A DNA stretch of 64,000 nucleotides from an uncultured Chthonomonadales bacterium (GCA_938005745.1 CALLMM010000011.1:124001-188000), one strand, 5' to 3'; shown: positions 42,327-51,950, numbered from the stretch's first letter. Numbers and translations are program-made. Notes: generated by a model not told the origin, from the letters alone.

Positions 42327-43064
42327 ATGCCCAGGCTCACTGTAAAAGTGAGTTCCCTGCTGATTCTGCTGAGCGGGATCAGCCTGCTTGTCAACACATC
42401 CCCGGCAAAGGCGCAGACAACTATTGATACCATCCCTTTCTGGGATCGCACTACGGTCATCACCTGGTTTGGCGAACCCAATACCGCCACCTATGGACAG
42501 ACCTTTACGGTTCCCGAGACGGACAACGTCTTAAACAGTTTCACCTTCCTGCTGCGACAGGACGACCCGGAGCCCTCGCCGTTTCAGTTCTTCGTGATGG
42601 CATGGGATCCGGCGAACCAGCGCGCCGCCGGTCCGGTGCTCTTCGCTTCCGCTCCCCTCACCACCTCCGACCGGGGCGTTATGAAGAGCTACACCATCCT
42701 GACCGGCAGCCTGAGGCTTATCTCCGGAATGCAGTACGTTGCCTTCATCAACTGCTCCAACCTCTTTGACGGGATCGAGGACAACACCGCCATGGCAGGA
42801 CTGACCCGGGACGCCTATTCGGGCGGCGCGTTCGTTTTCCTGAACAACGCGGATCAGTTCGATCGTGTACGGCTGGATCCCTGGACATCCAACTGGCTTG
42901 CGCCCGGAGGCGATGCCGTGTTTATCGCCCGATTTTTGCCGGAAGGCGCAGGCCAAGTCGTGCCCGAGCCGGGCAGATGGATGCTGCTGCTGTGCGGAGG
43001 CATCGGTGCCGCCCTGACGCGGGGATTTCTTCGGCGAAGGGCGTGCCGCATGAAGCGAGGATAG
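42327..43064 (+). CDS. PEP-CTERM sorting-domain surface protein
   Basis: A 245-residue protein: signal peptide 1-29 (SPAKAQ), a central region FWDRTTVITWFGEPNTATYGQT (part) with jellyroll-like strands, and a C-terminal tag VVPEPGRWMLLLCGGIGAAL plus Arg-rich end. Size and layout fit exosortase substrates. A ribosome site GGAG precedes the ATG. A perfect sigma-54 element lies upstream. Function of the body unknown; predicted extracellular matrix or surface component. Confidence 0.82.
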   Translation: MPRLTVKVSSLLILLSGISLLVNTSPAKAQTTIDTIPFWDRTTVITWFGEPNTATYGQTFTVPETDNVLNSFTFLLRQDDPEPSPFQFFVMAWDPANQRAAGPVLFASAPLTTSDRGVMKSYTILTGSLRLISGMQYVAFINCSNLFDGIEDNTAMAGLTRDAYSGGAFVFLNNADQFDRVRLDPWTSNWLAPGGDAVFIARFLPEGAGQVVPEPGRWMLLLCGGIGAALTRGFLRRRACRMKRG

Positions 43065-43209
43065 CGAGGACTATTCATGCGGCAGGCTCCCCCCCTGAGG
43101 CGAAGATCTCCCGTATCGCGGACAGCCCCGCTCAGGGAGATATCTCTATGTGTCGGCGGGCGGAAACCGGTTCGCTCCGGCGTTACCTGCCTGAACGCCT
43201 GCCGCCGTT

Positions 43210-45603
43210 CTACTCCAGCGTCAGCCGTGCGGTCTGTCCCGCCGGGATCTCCAGCAGGATCGCCTCCTTTTCGGCGGTGAAGGTGAGTCTCCGACTGCCG
43301 AGCACGGCGCGCGCAACCTTCTGACCGGGCGGAGGCGCGATCCGGCAGGGACCGCCGCGCCGGCTCTTCAGCGTGGCTTCGACCGCGCGTCCGTCTCTCC
43401 AGAGGATCCCGACCTCCACGCCGCCCCGCGCCGCCAGTCCTGCGACCTCGCCCTCCATCCAGGCTTTCGGCAGCGCGGGAAGCAGTCGGATCACGCCTGC
43501 GTGGCTCTGCAGGAGCATCTCCGCCGTTCCCGCTGTCCCGCCAAAGTTTCCGTCTATCTGGAAGATGCGGGGCGGATGCAGATCGAGCAGGGTCATGGTG
43601 GCAAAGTCGGTGATCAGATGCCGCAGATGGTATTCGGCGGAGTCGCCGTCGCCCAGCCGCGCAAACAGTCCGACCAGCCAGGAGCGGCTCCATCCGGTAT
43701 GACCGCCCGCATGCGCCAGCCGCCGCTCAATGCTCCTGCGCGCCGCCTCTGCGAACTCCGGCGTCTTCTCCCGCGTGATCTGCTCCCCCGGAAAGAGACC
43801 GTACAGATGCGACATATGCCGGTGTCCCGGCTCCGTCTCGTCGTAGTCCTCCAGCCACTCCTGAAGCTGACCGTGCCTGCCGATCTGCAGCGGAGGAATC
43901 TGCCGGAGGATGCGCTCCCATTCGGCGCGTCTGTCGGCGTCCGCTCCCAGCAGTTTCGACGCGGCGATGCAGTTGGTCAGCAGCTCATGAATCAACTGAA
44001 AATCCATGGTCGCGCCGATAGTGAGGGAGACGGGATCAATGCCGCCTGCAAACCGGTTCTCCGGCGACTGTGACGGCACGGTAACCAGCCGTCCCTTCCA
44101 GCGGCTCTGCGGGCGCGGGTCAGGGACCAGGTAGTCCTCGTAGAAGGCGGCGACCGCCTTCATGAAGGGATAGGCGCGCTTCGACAGAAACTCCCGATCA
44201 CCGGAATACTCCCACCGTTGCCAGAAGTGCTGCGCCAGCCACGCCGCCGCGCCCGTCCACTCGCTCCATCCGCCCTGCGTCTTGTTGACCAGCGCCCAGG
44301 GATCGGAGACGATCCCGATGTAGACGCCCCAGCAGCCGTAGAAGTCTTTCGCCGCCTGCCTGCCGTTCTTCGCCAGCCGCTCGACATGATCGAACAGCGG
44401 ATCGTGGCACTCCGACAGGTTCGTAACCTCCGCGTGCCAGTAGTTCATCTGGAGATTGATGTCGTGATGGAAATCGGCGTCCCAGGGCGGACGCAGGTCT
44501 TCGTTCCAGATGCCCTGCAGATTGGCGGGAAGCCCTCCCGGCGCGCTTGATGCCATCAGCAGGTAGCGACCGTAGTGAAAGTAGAGCGACTGCAGGGAGG
44601 GATCGAGATTGCCGGCTCTCATGGCGGACAGCCGTTGATCCGTCGGAAGATGCGCCGTACTGGAGCTGCCGAGACGCAGTTTTACCCGATCAAACAGCTT
44701 TCGGTGCGCCTGAAGATGCCTCCGCCGAATCGTTCCGACATCGCCTGCGGTGCGCTGCAGAGCCTGCCGGAGGATCGCCTTTGCGGAGACCGCCGGGTCC
44801 TGCTCCCTCTGCCTGCCAAAATCGAACGAGGTGTCCATCGCCAGCAGGATCGTAACGGCGTTTGCGCCGGAGATGCGTATCCGCAGTTCGCCGGAAGCGG
44901 TTTTCACCGTTTCGACCGATCCGCCGTCGTGCAGCGTCCGAACCGCCGCGCAGAAGCCGATCCCCTCCGTAAAACGCCCCTGCATCGTTCTCTCTTCGGG
45001 AGAGAATGTCAGCGCGCATTCGGGGTCCTCGCGCCGGCTGAGGATCAGGTCGCCCGAGATCGCGCCCGGCATATCGCCCGTCAGGCGCACAACCAGCAGA
45101 TTGTCGGTGCGGGAGACGAATATCTCGCGCTCATAACGGACGTTCCCCGACCGAAAACGGGTGCGCGCGGTTCCGGTCGAGAGATCGAGTTCCCGGCGAT
45201 AGTCGGCGTACTCCCGGCAGTCTGGAAAATCCAGCCAGAGATCCCCGAACGGCTGGTAGGGATCCACGCCAACCGTCGGGAGCGTTCCCAGCTCTCGATT
45301 GGCGCGATGACTGGCTTCCACGATCCTGCCTTCAAAGAAGAGCCGGCGTATCTCCGCAAGGTTCTGCGCGGTAACCGGGTTCTTTCGATCCCGCGTCTTT
45401 CCACGCCAGAGGAACTGATGATTCAGGGCGATCCGCTCGCGGGAAGGCTCGCCCAGGACCATCGCGCCGATGCGTCCGTTGCCGAGCGGCAAGCCGCTCA
45501 TGTACTCCGTTGTCGGCTTCTCATACCAGAGGGTGAGAGAGGGATCGGGGGAAGCCGTTACGGCGGGCAGGGTCGCCACACTCCAGATCAGACCCAAGAA
45601 CAT
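43210..45603 (-). CDS. Glycoside hydrolase family 95 (alpha-L-fucosidase-like)
   Basis: A 797-residue enzyme. N-terminal WYEKPTTEYMSGLPLGNGRIGAM (part) is the GH95 start; ALNHQFLWRG, a NLQGIWNE block (candidate catalytic Asn), SQSPEN (candidate general acid Glu), and FQIDGNFGGTAG (Asp) follow in family order. The C-terminal ~100 residues are a beta-sandwich. An N-terminal hydrophobic stretch suggests export. Known GH95 enzymes invert fucose or galactose linkages; the exact sugar cannot be told. Co-directional with two PhyH genes. Confidence 0.88.
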   Translation of the reverse strand: MFLGLIWSVATLPAVTASPDPSLTLWYEKPTTEYMSGLPLGNGRIGAMVLGEPSRERIALNHQFLWRGKTRDRKNPVTAQNLAEIRRLFFEGRIVEASHRANRELGTLPTVGVDPYQPFGDLWLDFPDCREYADYRRELDLSTGTARTRFRSGNVRYEREIFVSRTDNLLVVRLTGDMPGAISGDLILSRREDPECALTFSPEERTMQGRFTEGIGFCAAVRTLHDGGSVETVKTASGELRIRISGANAVTILLAMDTSFDFGRQREQDPAVSAKAILRQALQRTAGDVGTIRRRHLQAHRKLFDRVKLRLGSSSTAHLPTDQRLSAMRAGNLDPSLQSLYFHYGRYLLMASSAPGGLPANLQGIWNEDLRPPWDADFHHDINLQMNYWHAEVTNLSECHDPLFDHVERLAKNGRQAAKDFYGCWGVYIGIVSDPWALVNKTQGGWSEWTGAAAWLAQHFWQRWEYSGDREFLSKRAYPFMKAVAAFYEDYLVPDPRPQSRWKGRLVTVPSQSPENRFAGGIDPVSLTIGATMDFQLIHELLTNCIAASKLLGADADRRAEWERILRQIPPLQIGRHGQLQEWLEDYDETEPGHRHMSHLYGLFPGEQITREKTPEFAEAARRSIERRLAHAGGHTGWSRSWLVGLFARLGDGDSAEYHLRHLITDFATMTLLDLHPPRIFQIDGNFGGTAGTAEMLLQSHAGVIRLLPALPKAWMEGEVAGLAARGGVEVGILWRDGRAVEATLKSRRGGPCRIAPPPGQKVARAVLGSRRLTFTAEKEAILLEIPAGQTARLTLE

Positions 45604-45645
45604 GCCTTGCGCCTCCGATGCGTCGAGCTGAGAGGATTTTTCGCT

Positions 45646-46410
45646 TTACAGCACAGGTTTGCCAAATACGACCGGATAGAAGATGCCGCGCCCGCTGATG
45701 TCGCGCGTCGCGGCATCCATGTAGACCACGCTGAAGGCGCGGCGGGGCTGGTCAGTCGTGTTAATTCCGGAACGGTGCAGCACGAGATTATGCAGCAGGA
45801 CAACCTCTCCCGCTTTCATCTCTAAGTAGACACTCTCCTCCTCCCGGCAGTAGCGCGCCTCCTGCTCCGGCGTGATGGTGTGCCCGCGCTCCGACAACAG
45901 CCCCAGGCGATGGCTGCCTGGAATGATCTGCACGCAGCCGTTGGCGATGGTGGCGTCGTCGAGCGCGGTCCAGATCGTAACGTAGGGATCGCGGTCGAGG
46001 CTCCACTGCGAGCCGGCGTCCTGATGATAGGGCAGATGCGTTCCGCGCCGCGCCGGCTTGTTCATGAACATGGCGCGGTAGATCGAGACGTTCTCCCCAA
46101 TCAGTTCGCGGGTGATGGCGCGAAAGAGCGGGTGCTGAATGTAGGCAAGAAAGAGCGGGTCGCGCTCCAGCTTTTCGATCTTGCGGTAGTTGAGGGTGGG
46201 AACCTCCCACCTGCCGGAGCCAAACTTCAGATCGCCATACTCGCCGGACTCGCTGTCCAGTTGAAACCATATCTGCTCGTTGGGAGCCGTGCCCAGCATC
46301 AGGGCGTCTATCCGCTCCTGAAGCGCGGCAAGCTGCGCATCGTCGGCGACCTGCCCCAGCATCACATAGCCGTCCCGCTCCCACTGCTCTCGTTGCGCTG
46401 TCGTCAGCAT
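45646..46410 (-). CDS. Phytanoyl-CoA dioxygenase family protein
   Basis: A 254-residue Fe(II)/2-oxoglutarate oxygenase: YHQDAGSQWSLD gives the His-x-Asp pair, HNLVLHRSGINTT the distal His, and QPRRAFSVVYMD the 2-oxoglutarate strand. N-terminal LTTAQREQWERDGYVMLGQV is typical. The start is the ATG with GGAGGAG upstream; a longer frame is an artefact. 42 nt before the GH95 gene. Confidence 0.87.
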   Translation of the reverse strand: MLTTAQREQWERDGYVMLGQVADDAQLAALQERIDALMLGTAPNEQIWFQLDSESGEYGDLKFGSGRWEVPTLNYRKIEKLERDPLFLAYIQHPLFRAITRELIGENVSIYRAMFMNKPARRGTHLPYHQDAGSQWSLDRDPYVTIWTALDDATIANGCVQIIPGSHRLGLLSERGHTITPEQEARYCREEESVYLEMKAGEVVLLHNLVLHRSGINTTDQPRRAFSVVYMDAATRDISGRGIFYPVVFGKPVL

Positions 46411-46426
46411 CGCTGCTCCTCCCGTT

Positions 46427-47254
46427 TTATGGACTGTTCTGATAGTGCGCCTTCCACCATGCGCGCAGCGGCACATCCTCATCGGTCGGCAGATAGACCC
46501 CCATCTGGGTCTTCACCTCGCCCAGTAGCTGCCGGCGGATCGGACTGCACAGGGGCAGTAACCGCTCCGGGGGGGTCTGGTAGTCCATCGCCCGCACCCA
46601 GCGGTAGCCGTAGCCAAAGAAGAGGGTCTTGCGGGTGATGTCGGAGTAGTTGGGACCGACGGCGTGCCAGGTGCGCTGTTCAAACAGAAAGGCGTCGCCC
46701 GGCTTCCCGCATATCTCGACGGCTCCGTAGGGATGGGGCGCGCCCTCCGCCTGCGCCGGCGGTCCGATCAGGCGGTTGCTGCCGGGTATCACCTGCGTGT
46801 TGCCCCGTCCCGGCTCTGACTGATCGGAGAGCATATAGGCGACCTTCAGGAAGATGCGGGGGTGCGGCTCCTGCATCTGCCAGTAGGACTGCCCGCCGTC
46901 GCGATGCCAGCCCTCGCCCTTGAAGTGCACGCTGGTATCGGGCGGACTGGGAGGACGAACGATCAGATGCGAGGTGATCAGGTGGATGTCCCAGCCGAGA
47001 ATGCCGACCACCAGCGGAAAGACGGTCGGACAGTCCAGAAGCTCCAGAAAGATCTCGTCCTCGACGATACAGTTTCGCATCTGCCAGTGGTTGCGGCTAG
47101 ATAACCCCTCTTTTGCCACCCCCTCCGCATAGAGACGATCCGCCGCCGCGTTCAGCCGCTCCACCATCGCCGCCGGAAGCGCGTCCCGCACGATCAGGAA
47201 GCCGTCACGGTCGAAGGCGGCGCGCTGCGCTTCTGTTAAGAGAACAGGTTGCAT
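46427..47254 (-). CDS. Phytanoyl-CoA dioxygenase family protein
   Basis: A 275-residue oxygenase: GWHRDGGQSYWQ has the His-x-Asp pair, and FLFEQRTWHAVGPN the distal His; RKTLFFGYGYRW likely binds 2-oxoglutarate. Start at 47254 has GGAG seven bases upstream; two other starts lie within five codons. It precedes another PhyH gene by 16 nt and GH95 further on, forming a three-gene set. Confidence 0.87.
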   Translation of the reverse strand: MQPVLLTEAQRAAFDRDGFLIVRDALPAAMVERLNAAADRLYAEGVAKEGLSSRNHWQMRNCIVEDEIFLELLDCPTVFPLVVGILGWDIHLITSHLIVRPPSPPDTSVHFKGEGWHRDGGQSYWQMQEPHPRIFLKVAYMLSDQSEPGRGNTQVIPGSNRLIGPPAQAEGAPHPYGAVEICGKPGDAFLFEQRTWHAVGPNYSDITRKTLFFGYGYRWVRAMDYQTPPERLLPLCSPIRRQLLGEVKTQMGVYLPTDEDVPLRAWWKAHYQNSP

Positions 47255-47407
47255 CGGCATACTCCGCAAGATGGCGTTATGTCTATGAGTTATTGGACAT
47301 GCTGTCCTGAAAACCTTCTCTTCTTCACCTCACGATACAATATGGCGCTTCCAGAAATAAGCTTTTCACTCAGGATGTATATAAACAGGTAAATTTATGA
47401 ACTGCTC

Positions 47408-47437
47408 TTGACAGACAGAATCGAACTGATGTATATT
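47408..47437 (+). promoter_or_regulatory. Promoter of the prepilin/surface gene set
   Basis: TTGACA, 18-base spacer, TATATT, about 70 bases before the TTG start. The surrounding 250 bases are strikingly AT-rich compared with the genes. Confidence 0.7.
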
Positions 47438-47506
47438 TAGTCGTTACAGTAATAAACTCAAAGCAATTTTTTCACTCAGCATAATTTTCCGTTCAGGAGG
47501 TGATTT

Positions 47507-48205
47507 TTGTTGAGATCTCACCCTCAGACACAGAAATCCTCTTTCGGCTTTACGCTAATTGAGCTGCTCGTAGTAATAGCAATAATCGCGATTTTAGCTG
47601 CAATCCTTTTTCCGGTCTTCTCCCAGGCGCGAGAAGCGGCGCGAAAGACGGTCTGCCTGTCCAACATGCGGCAGATCGGCACCGCGTTTCACATGTACCT
47701 GCAAGATTACGATGAGACCTTTCCGCTGGACGGACACACCAGCCGGCGGTTCTCATGGATCTTTAGCCTGGATCCGTACACGAAGAATCGTCAGATCTAT
47801 CGCTGTCCCAGCGACAACAGCGCGAACTGGTTTCCACGTCCTCCGGGCGATCTGACCCCCCCGCGATTTACCTCCTACGGCACCAATCTCTGGATGGCTC
47901 CGCTGCGACCTGGCGAGCCGAACTACGGGACACGGGGTTATACCAGACTGGCTTCCATCAACTCCCCTGCCTCCACGATCTACTCCGCTGAACTGGTGGA
48001 GAACGTGATTCAGGATCACTTCCATCCGCCCTGGTGGCGGGAAAATGACGAATACGTACTGGAAAAGCCCGGCACCGGAGTCGCTATCACACGCCATCAG
48101 GGCGGCTCCAACTACTTCTTCTGCGACGGTCATGCGAAATGGTATCGGTTCAGTCAGACATGGACGGAAGACGGCCGCATTGACCTCTATGACCCGCGCC
48201 GATAG
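47507..48205 (+). CDS. DUF1559-type prepilin with H-x9-DG motif
   Basis: A 232-residue prepilin-like protein. The class III leader [20 protein letters not shown] has Gly-Phe cleavage and Glu5. Then [20 protein letters not shown], the family mark, and near the C-terminus [12 protein letters not shown], the H-x9-DG motif. Such paralogues are highly amplified in Armatimonadota and Planctomycetota and are thought to be pilins or adhesins. The TTG start is supported by AGGAGGT five bases upstream. Confidence 0.88.
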   Translation: MLRSHPQTQKSSFGFTLIELLVVIAIIAILAAILFPVFSQAREAARKTVCLSNMRQIGTAFHMYLQDYDETFPLDGHTSRRFSWIFSLDPYTKNRQIYRCPSDNSANWFPRPPGDLTPPRFTSYGTNLWMAPLRPGEPNYGTRGYTRLASINSPASTIYSAELVENVIQDHFHPPWWRENDEYVLEKPGTGVAITRHQGGSNYFFCDGHAKWYRFSQTWTEDGRIDLYDPRR

Positions 48206-48223
48206 TTTCAGGAGTTAGACATC

Positions 48224-49336
48224 ATGAGACGACAACGCAGTTTCTGGCTCGCCGCCATCGGGTTGGTCCTGTCCGTAGCTAACACGGGCTTACAGGCTCA
48301 GGACTCGCCTCCTCCCGATACGCATCTCGATGATCTGCATCTGGGCAGAAGTATCCTCCCCGGTGTGACGGGACCGGCGGCTGGCATATGGTTTGCCGAC
48401 TCCGGAACCAACCCGAACCGGTTGAATGAATGGCTGGCGACCCCCAAGACACTGATTCCCAACATCAATGGACCCTCCGGCGCCGGCAGGCTCTACTACA
48501 ATCTGGGCACAGACATCATCGTCTTCTTCGACGGCACCGCATATCAGGAGGTACTTCAGTCCGCCACAATGCTGGGCGTATCTCTCACACCCGGTCTGGA
48601 GATTTGGCGCACATCCAGCCGCTGGTTTGCCTCCAATCCTGCCCGAAGCGTCAGCAACAACCAGTTTTTTTATCCCTACCTGGGCAGCTGGCACCATCAC
48701 TTCGGCGTTCGCGCCTTTCGTCCCGGAACCTATACCTTCACATTTCAGATCGTCAACCCGGTCGCCCATAACGGCGCGCCGCTGGACCCCAGCCAGCTCT
48801 ACACGATCACTTTTCGCAACCGTCCGGTGATGAACGGAACAGTCAATCTTCCAGGATGGGTTGCCGTAGACAACACTCCCGACCTGATCGGTAATCAGGC
48901 GCGCGTCTTTATTTTTGCGGCAAACAGCCAGCCAAACAGCGAAAGCCAAGCGCTTCGATATACAGATGTATATCTCAATCCGGACGGCACCTTTCAGATT
49001 CCGGAAGCGCTTCGCGATATACCGGACGGTGAGTATCGGATCGGCGTGCGCCCGCTCACGGCAACAGGACTAGCAACGCTCCTTCCGGGCAACGTCGCGC
49101 TCTCTGTCGTCACGCCCGGTACGTTTGTTCTGCCAGATAATCACATCGGCGATATCAACCGGGACGGAATCATTGATGATGAGGATTTCAACACGGTGGT
49201 TCAGAATCAGGGACGCACGCCCTCTTCCAGCGGTTATACGCCGGGTTCGGATGTAGACGGCAGCAACCTTGTGGACGGCGTTGACTACGATCGCGTTCGC
49301 CTGAATCAGGGGCGCATCTCAGAGTTCTTCCCCTGA
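48224..49336 (+). CDS. Exported protein with C-terminal dockerin-like repeat
   Basis: A 370-residue protein: signal peptide 1-25 (GLQAQ), a beta-rich body with IIVFFDGTAYQ and WHHHFGVRAF, and at 312-365 a dockerin type I-like pair: GDINRDGIIDDEDFNTVVQN and GSDVDGSNLVDGVDYDRVRL with calcium-binding Asp/Asn ladders. Dockerins bind cohesin modules, though outside clostridia the partner is often unclear. It is 18 nt after the prepilin gene, so the two are likely co-expressed. Confidence 0.7.
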   Translation: MRRQRSFWLAAIGLVLSVANTGLQAQDSPPPDTHLDDLHLGRSILPGVTGPAAGIWFADSGTNPNRLNEWLATPKTLIPNINGPSGAGRLYYNLGTDIIVFFDGTAYQEVLQSATMLGVSLTPGLEIWRTSSRWFASNPARSVSNNQFFYPYLGSWHHHFGVRAFRPGTYTFTFQIVNPVAHNGAPLDPSQLYTITFRNRPVMNGTVNLPGWVAVDNTPDLIGNQARVFIFAANSQPNSESQALRYTDVYLNPDGTFQIPEALRDIPDGEYRIGVRPLTATGLATLLPGNVALSVVTPGTFVLPDNHIGDINRDGIIDDEDFNTVVQNQGRTPSSSGYTPGSDVDGSNLVDGVDYDRVRLNQGRISEFFP

Positions 49337-49443
49337 TGCCGATGAACGAGCAGTCGCTCCTGTCCTGCAGCTGCCGGTCTGTCTCAAGGGTAGAAGTGGA
49401 GCCATATTCACCGGCTCATTCGATCGGAAAGGAAAGTGAACCC

Positions 49444-50046
49444 ATGAAACCCATTCGACACAGCATCAAGCTGCTCTCTCTTATGTTGACGCTTGCAGCT
49501 GCGCTGGTTACTGCCTCGCTCACTCCCGCTCAGGCGCAGCATGAACATGGACATGCTATGGACCTGATCATCGGCGTTCTGGAGGGACAGATCGTGGTGA
49601 TGACAGAGGAGGGGGAGACGGAAGGCGAGGAGTATGAAGAGCTTTTCCGGCGTCCCATGACCTTCGACCCGCTCACCGGAAAGTTCATCAACGACACCGG
49701 TTTCGAAGTGAAAGAGGGTCTGTTCGACACGCTGCGGATCACGCAGATTGCCGTCTCTCCGGGATTGAGCGGTTACTCCGAAACGGGAGTGCTGACCTTC
49801 GGCGCGGGCGGAACTGGATTTTGGGATATGTCTGGCGGCTCCCATGACCATTTCGACTTCGAAGCGATGAGCATGGGTAAATACAGCTTCACCTTCCGCC
49901 TGACGGGAAGCCTGAACGGACGGGAGTACCTTCCGGCGGAGTATACCATTCACTACTCCGCCGTGCCGGAGCCTGGCACTGCCGCCTTCCTAATCGGCGG
50001 TGCTGGCATGCTTGCACTCATACTCAGGCGTCGCGCTCGCCGGTAA
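49444..50046 (+). CDS. PEP-CTERM surface protein
   Basis: A 200-residue protein with signal peptide 1-31 (PAQAQ), a His/Glu-rich mature start (HEHGHAMD), and C-terminal VPEPGTAAFLIGGAGMLALI followed by LRRRARR, the PEP-CTERM tag. No catalytic motif. The ATG is preceded by AAAGGAAAG. A much longer upstream frame reads through from 49336 but lacks a signal peptide at its N-terminus. It lies in the surface gene set. Confidence 0.8.
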   Translation: MKPIRHSIKLLSLMLTLAAALVTASLTPAQAQHEHGHAMDLIIGVLEGQIVVMTEEGETEGEEYEELFRRPMTFDPLTGKFINDTGFEVKEGLFDTLRITQIAVSPGLSGYSETGVLTFGAGGTGFWDMSGGSHDHFDFEAMSMGKYSFTFRLTGSLNGREYLPAEYTIHYSAVPEPGTAAFLIGGAGMLALILRRRARR

Positions 50047-50058
50047 CTATCCACACCT

Positions 50059-50096
50059 AGTATAGAGGCGCGGGAATATTCCCGCGCCTCTATACT
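50059..50096 (+). terminator. Perfect 38-base palindrome after the PEP-CTERM gene
   Basis: AGTATAGAGGCGCGGGAATA and its exact complement make a 19-bp fully palindromic stem, 12 nt after the stop. There is no T run, so it may stabilise mRNA ends as well as terminate. Confidence 0.65.
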
Positions 50097-50147
50097 GAAA
50101 CCGGAGACGAGGCTTACGCCAGATATGTCCAACAAAGGAAGTACACC

Positions 50148-51941
50148 ATGAAGCTCGCAACCGTGAGAAGAGCAGCCTTACTGATTCAGATCGCGCTCTT
50201 TAGTCTCGTTGGCAGTCTGGCTCAGGGGCAGTTTACCCTTCGTTCAGTCCCCAACAAGACTACCTTTACGCCAGGTGAAACTTTAACCCTGCAGATACAG
50301 CTGATATCGAATGCTTCCGCCGGTCAGAACTTTTCCAGCGTGCGCGGATACCTGGTCTACGCCAGTACGACAGACGGTTCTGTGCCGCCCTCCCCCTTCT
50401 CCTCCGTCCAGTTCACTCCGGACGCGAACAACGGCGGGTTCCAGACGATCGTTCCGGCATTCACCAACGCAGATTTTCTGGCATCCTCCGGCAATAACCG
50501 CTATCGCGGTCTCAGCTTTATGTTTGGCAGTAATCCGGCTCGAACAGGCGCGGGGACCTTTACCCTGGGCACGCTCACGGCTACGCTGCGCAGCGATCTT
50601 GCACCGGGCGAATACTCCTTTCCCTTCCTTCAACTGACCGAAATCCGCGCGCCCGTCCGCTCGCGCGTTCTGGGAAACAACAGCTACGCCACCACGCTGC
50701 AGACAACCACTATCACCGTTACAGCCGGCGGAACGCCGCTGCCTGCGATCCGGATCAACAGCGGGGGACCACAGTATACCAGTCCGTCCACCGGCAACGT
50801 TTTCTCCGCAGACACCGGCTTCACAGGAGGCTCGACAACGACCTATTCGAATCGCAATATCCTGAATACCGAAGACGACCCGCTCTACCTGCGCCAGAGA
50901 TTCGGCACGAACTTTGGATACTCTATCTCTGCGCCAAACGGAAGCTACAACCTTCTGGTTCACATGGCGGAGTGCGCTTACAACTCTGCCAACCAGCGGC
51001 GTTTTAACATCACAGTAAATGGCACCGTAGCGCGCGCCAACTACGACATCTTCGTGCAGGCGGGCGGAAACAATCGCGCCATTGTTGAGACCATCCCGGT
51101 CAATGTCTCAAACGGGGTGGTCACTGTCAACTTCCAGTCCACTCTATCCGGCAGGAACGCCATAGTTGCAGCTCTTGAACTGGTTCCCGATGCCACGCAA
51201 CCCTCTCCTCCCGCCGCCCCTTCGAACCTGACCGCTACGGCGGTTTCCACCAGCCAGATCAATCTGGCATGGACAGATAATGCCAGCAACGAGGAGGGAT
51301 TCCGCATAGAGCGCAGGACCGGCGCGCAGAACTTCGTAGAGATCGCCGCAGTCGGTCCCGACACCACCTCCTTTAGCGACACCGGGTTAGCCCCCGCTAC
51401 GACCTATACCTACCGCATACGGGCATATAACAGTGCGGGCAGCTCTGACTACTCCAATGAGGCTTCCGCCACCACGCAGTCCGAAGCGGCTTCCCCCACC
51501 CGCATAAACAGTGGGGGACCACAGTATACCAGTCCGTCCACCGGCAACGTTTTCTCCGCAGACAGAAACTTCTCCGGAGGATCTACGACAACCCGATCCA
51601 ATCGGGATATCCTCAATACGACGGACGACCCGCTGTACCTCTCGCTGCGGTTTGGAACTTCGTTCTCCTACAACATTCCTACCCCAAATGGTAGTTACAC
51701 CCTGAGACTGCACTTTGCAGAGACGGGTTATACCGCCTCAAACCAGCGGCTTTTCCATGTAGATGTCAACGGTTCTCGCGTACTAAGCAACTTTGACGTG
51801 TTCGTTGCTGCAGGAGGCGCGAACCGGGCGCTGATACAGAGTTTCCAGGTTAACGTTACCAGCGGCACTGTGAACATCCGGTTTACCGCAGTGAAGACGA
51901 ACGCCTTCATTAACGCTATCGAGTTGATCCCTGATCCATGA
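50148..51941 (+). CDS. Exported protein with two malectin-like domains and a central Fn3
   Basis: A 597-residue protein. Signal peptide 1-26; a cohesin-like beta-sandwich (~28-195: TFTPGETLTLQIQLIS) ; malectin domain 1 (~200-350) beginning IRINSGGPQYTSPSTGN; Fn3 (~352-440, VSTSQINLAWTDNASNEEGF); malectin domain 2 (~450-597) beginning TRINSGGPQYTSPSTGN. Malectins bind carbohydrate. The ribosome site AAGGAAG fits the ATG. The first domain has a cohesin-like look, which would match the dockerin-like neighbour, but that is inference. Confidence 0.72.
   Translation: MKLATVRRAALLIQIALFSLVGSLAQGQFTLRSVPNKTTFTPGETLTLQIQLISNASAGQNFSSVRGYLVYASTTDGSVPPSPFSSVQFTPDANNGGFQTIVPAFTNADFLASSGNNRYRGLSFMFGSNPARTGAGTFTLGTLTATLRSDLAPGEYSFPFLQLTEIRAPVRSRVLGNNSYATTLQTTTITVTAGGTPLPAIRINSGGPQYTSPSTGNVFSADTGFTGGSTTTYSNRNILNTEDDPLYLRQRFGTNFGYSISAPNGSYNLLVHMAECAYNSANQRRFNITVNGTVARANYDIFVQAGGNNRAIVETIPVNVSNGVVTVNFQSTLSGRNAIVAALELVPDATQPSPPAAPSNLTATAVSTSQINLAWTDNASNEEGFRIERRTGAQNFVEIAAVGPDTTSFSDTGLAPATTYTYRIRAYNSAGSSDYSNEASATTQSEAASPTRINSGGPQYTSPSTGNVFSADRNFSGGSTTTRSNRDILNTTDDPLYLSLRFGTSFSYNIPTPNGSYTLRLHFAETGYTASNQRLFHVDVNGSRVLSNFDVFVAAGGANRALIQSFQVNVTSGTVNIRFTAVKTNAFINAIELIPDP
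50763..50814 (+). repeat. 52-bp exact direct repeat, copy 1
   Basis: Codes for the start of malectin domain 1. Identical, base for base, to copy 2, 750 bases (250 codons) further on, while flanking malectin sequence has diverged. Confidence 0.9.
51513..51564 (+). repeat. 52-bp exact direct repeat, copy 2
   Basis: Codes for the start of malectin domain 2, identical to copy 1 including silent positions. Confidence 0.9.
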
Positions 51942-51950
51942 AGCCATCAA

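Noticed and set aside
50763-51564. 52-bp repeats as traces of an insertion sequence
   Set aside because: They encode the same part of two homologous malectin domains; no transposase or terminal inverted repeats.
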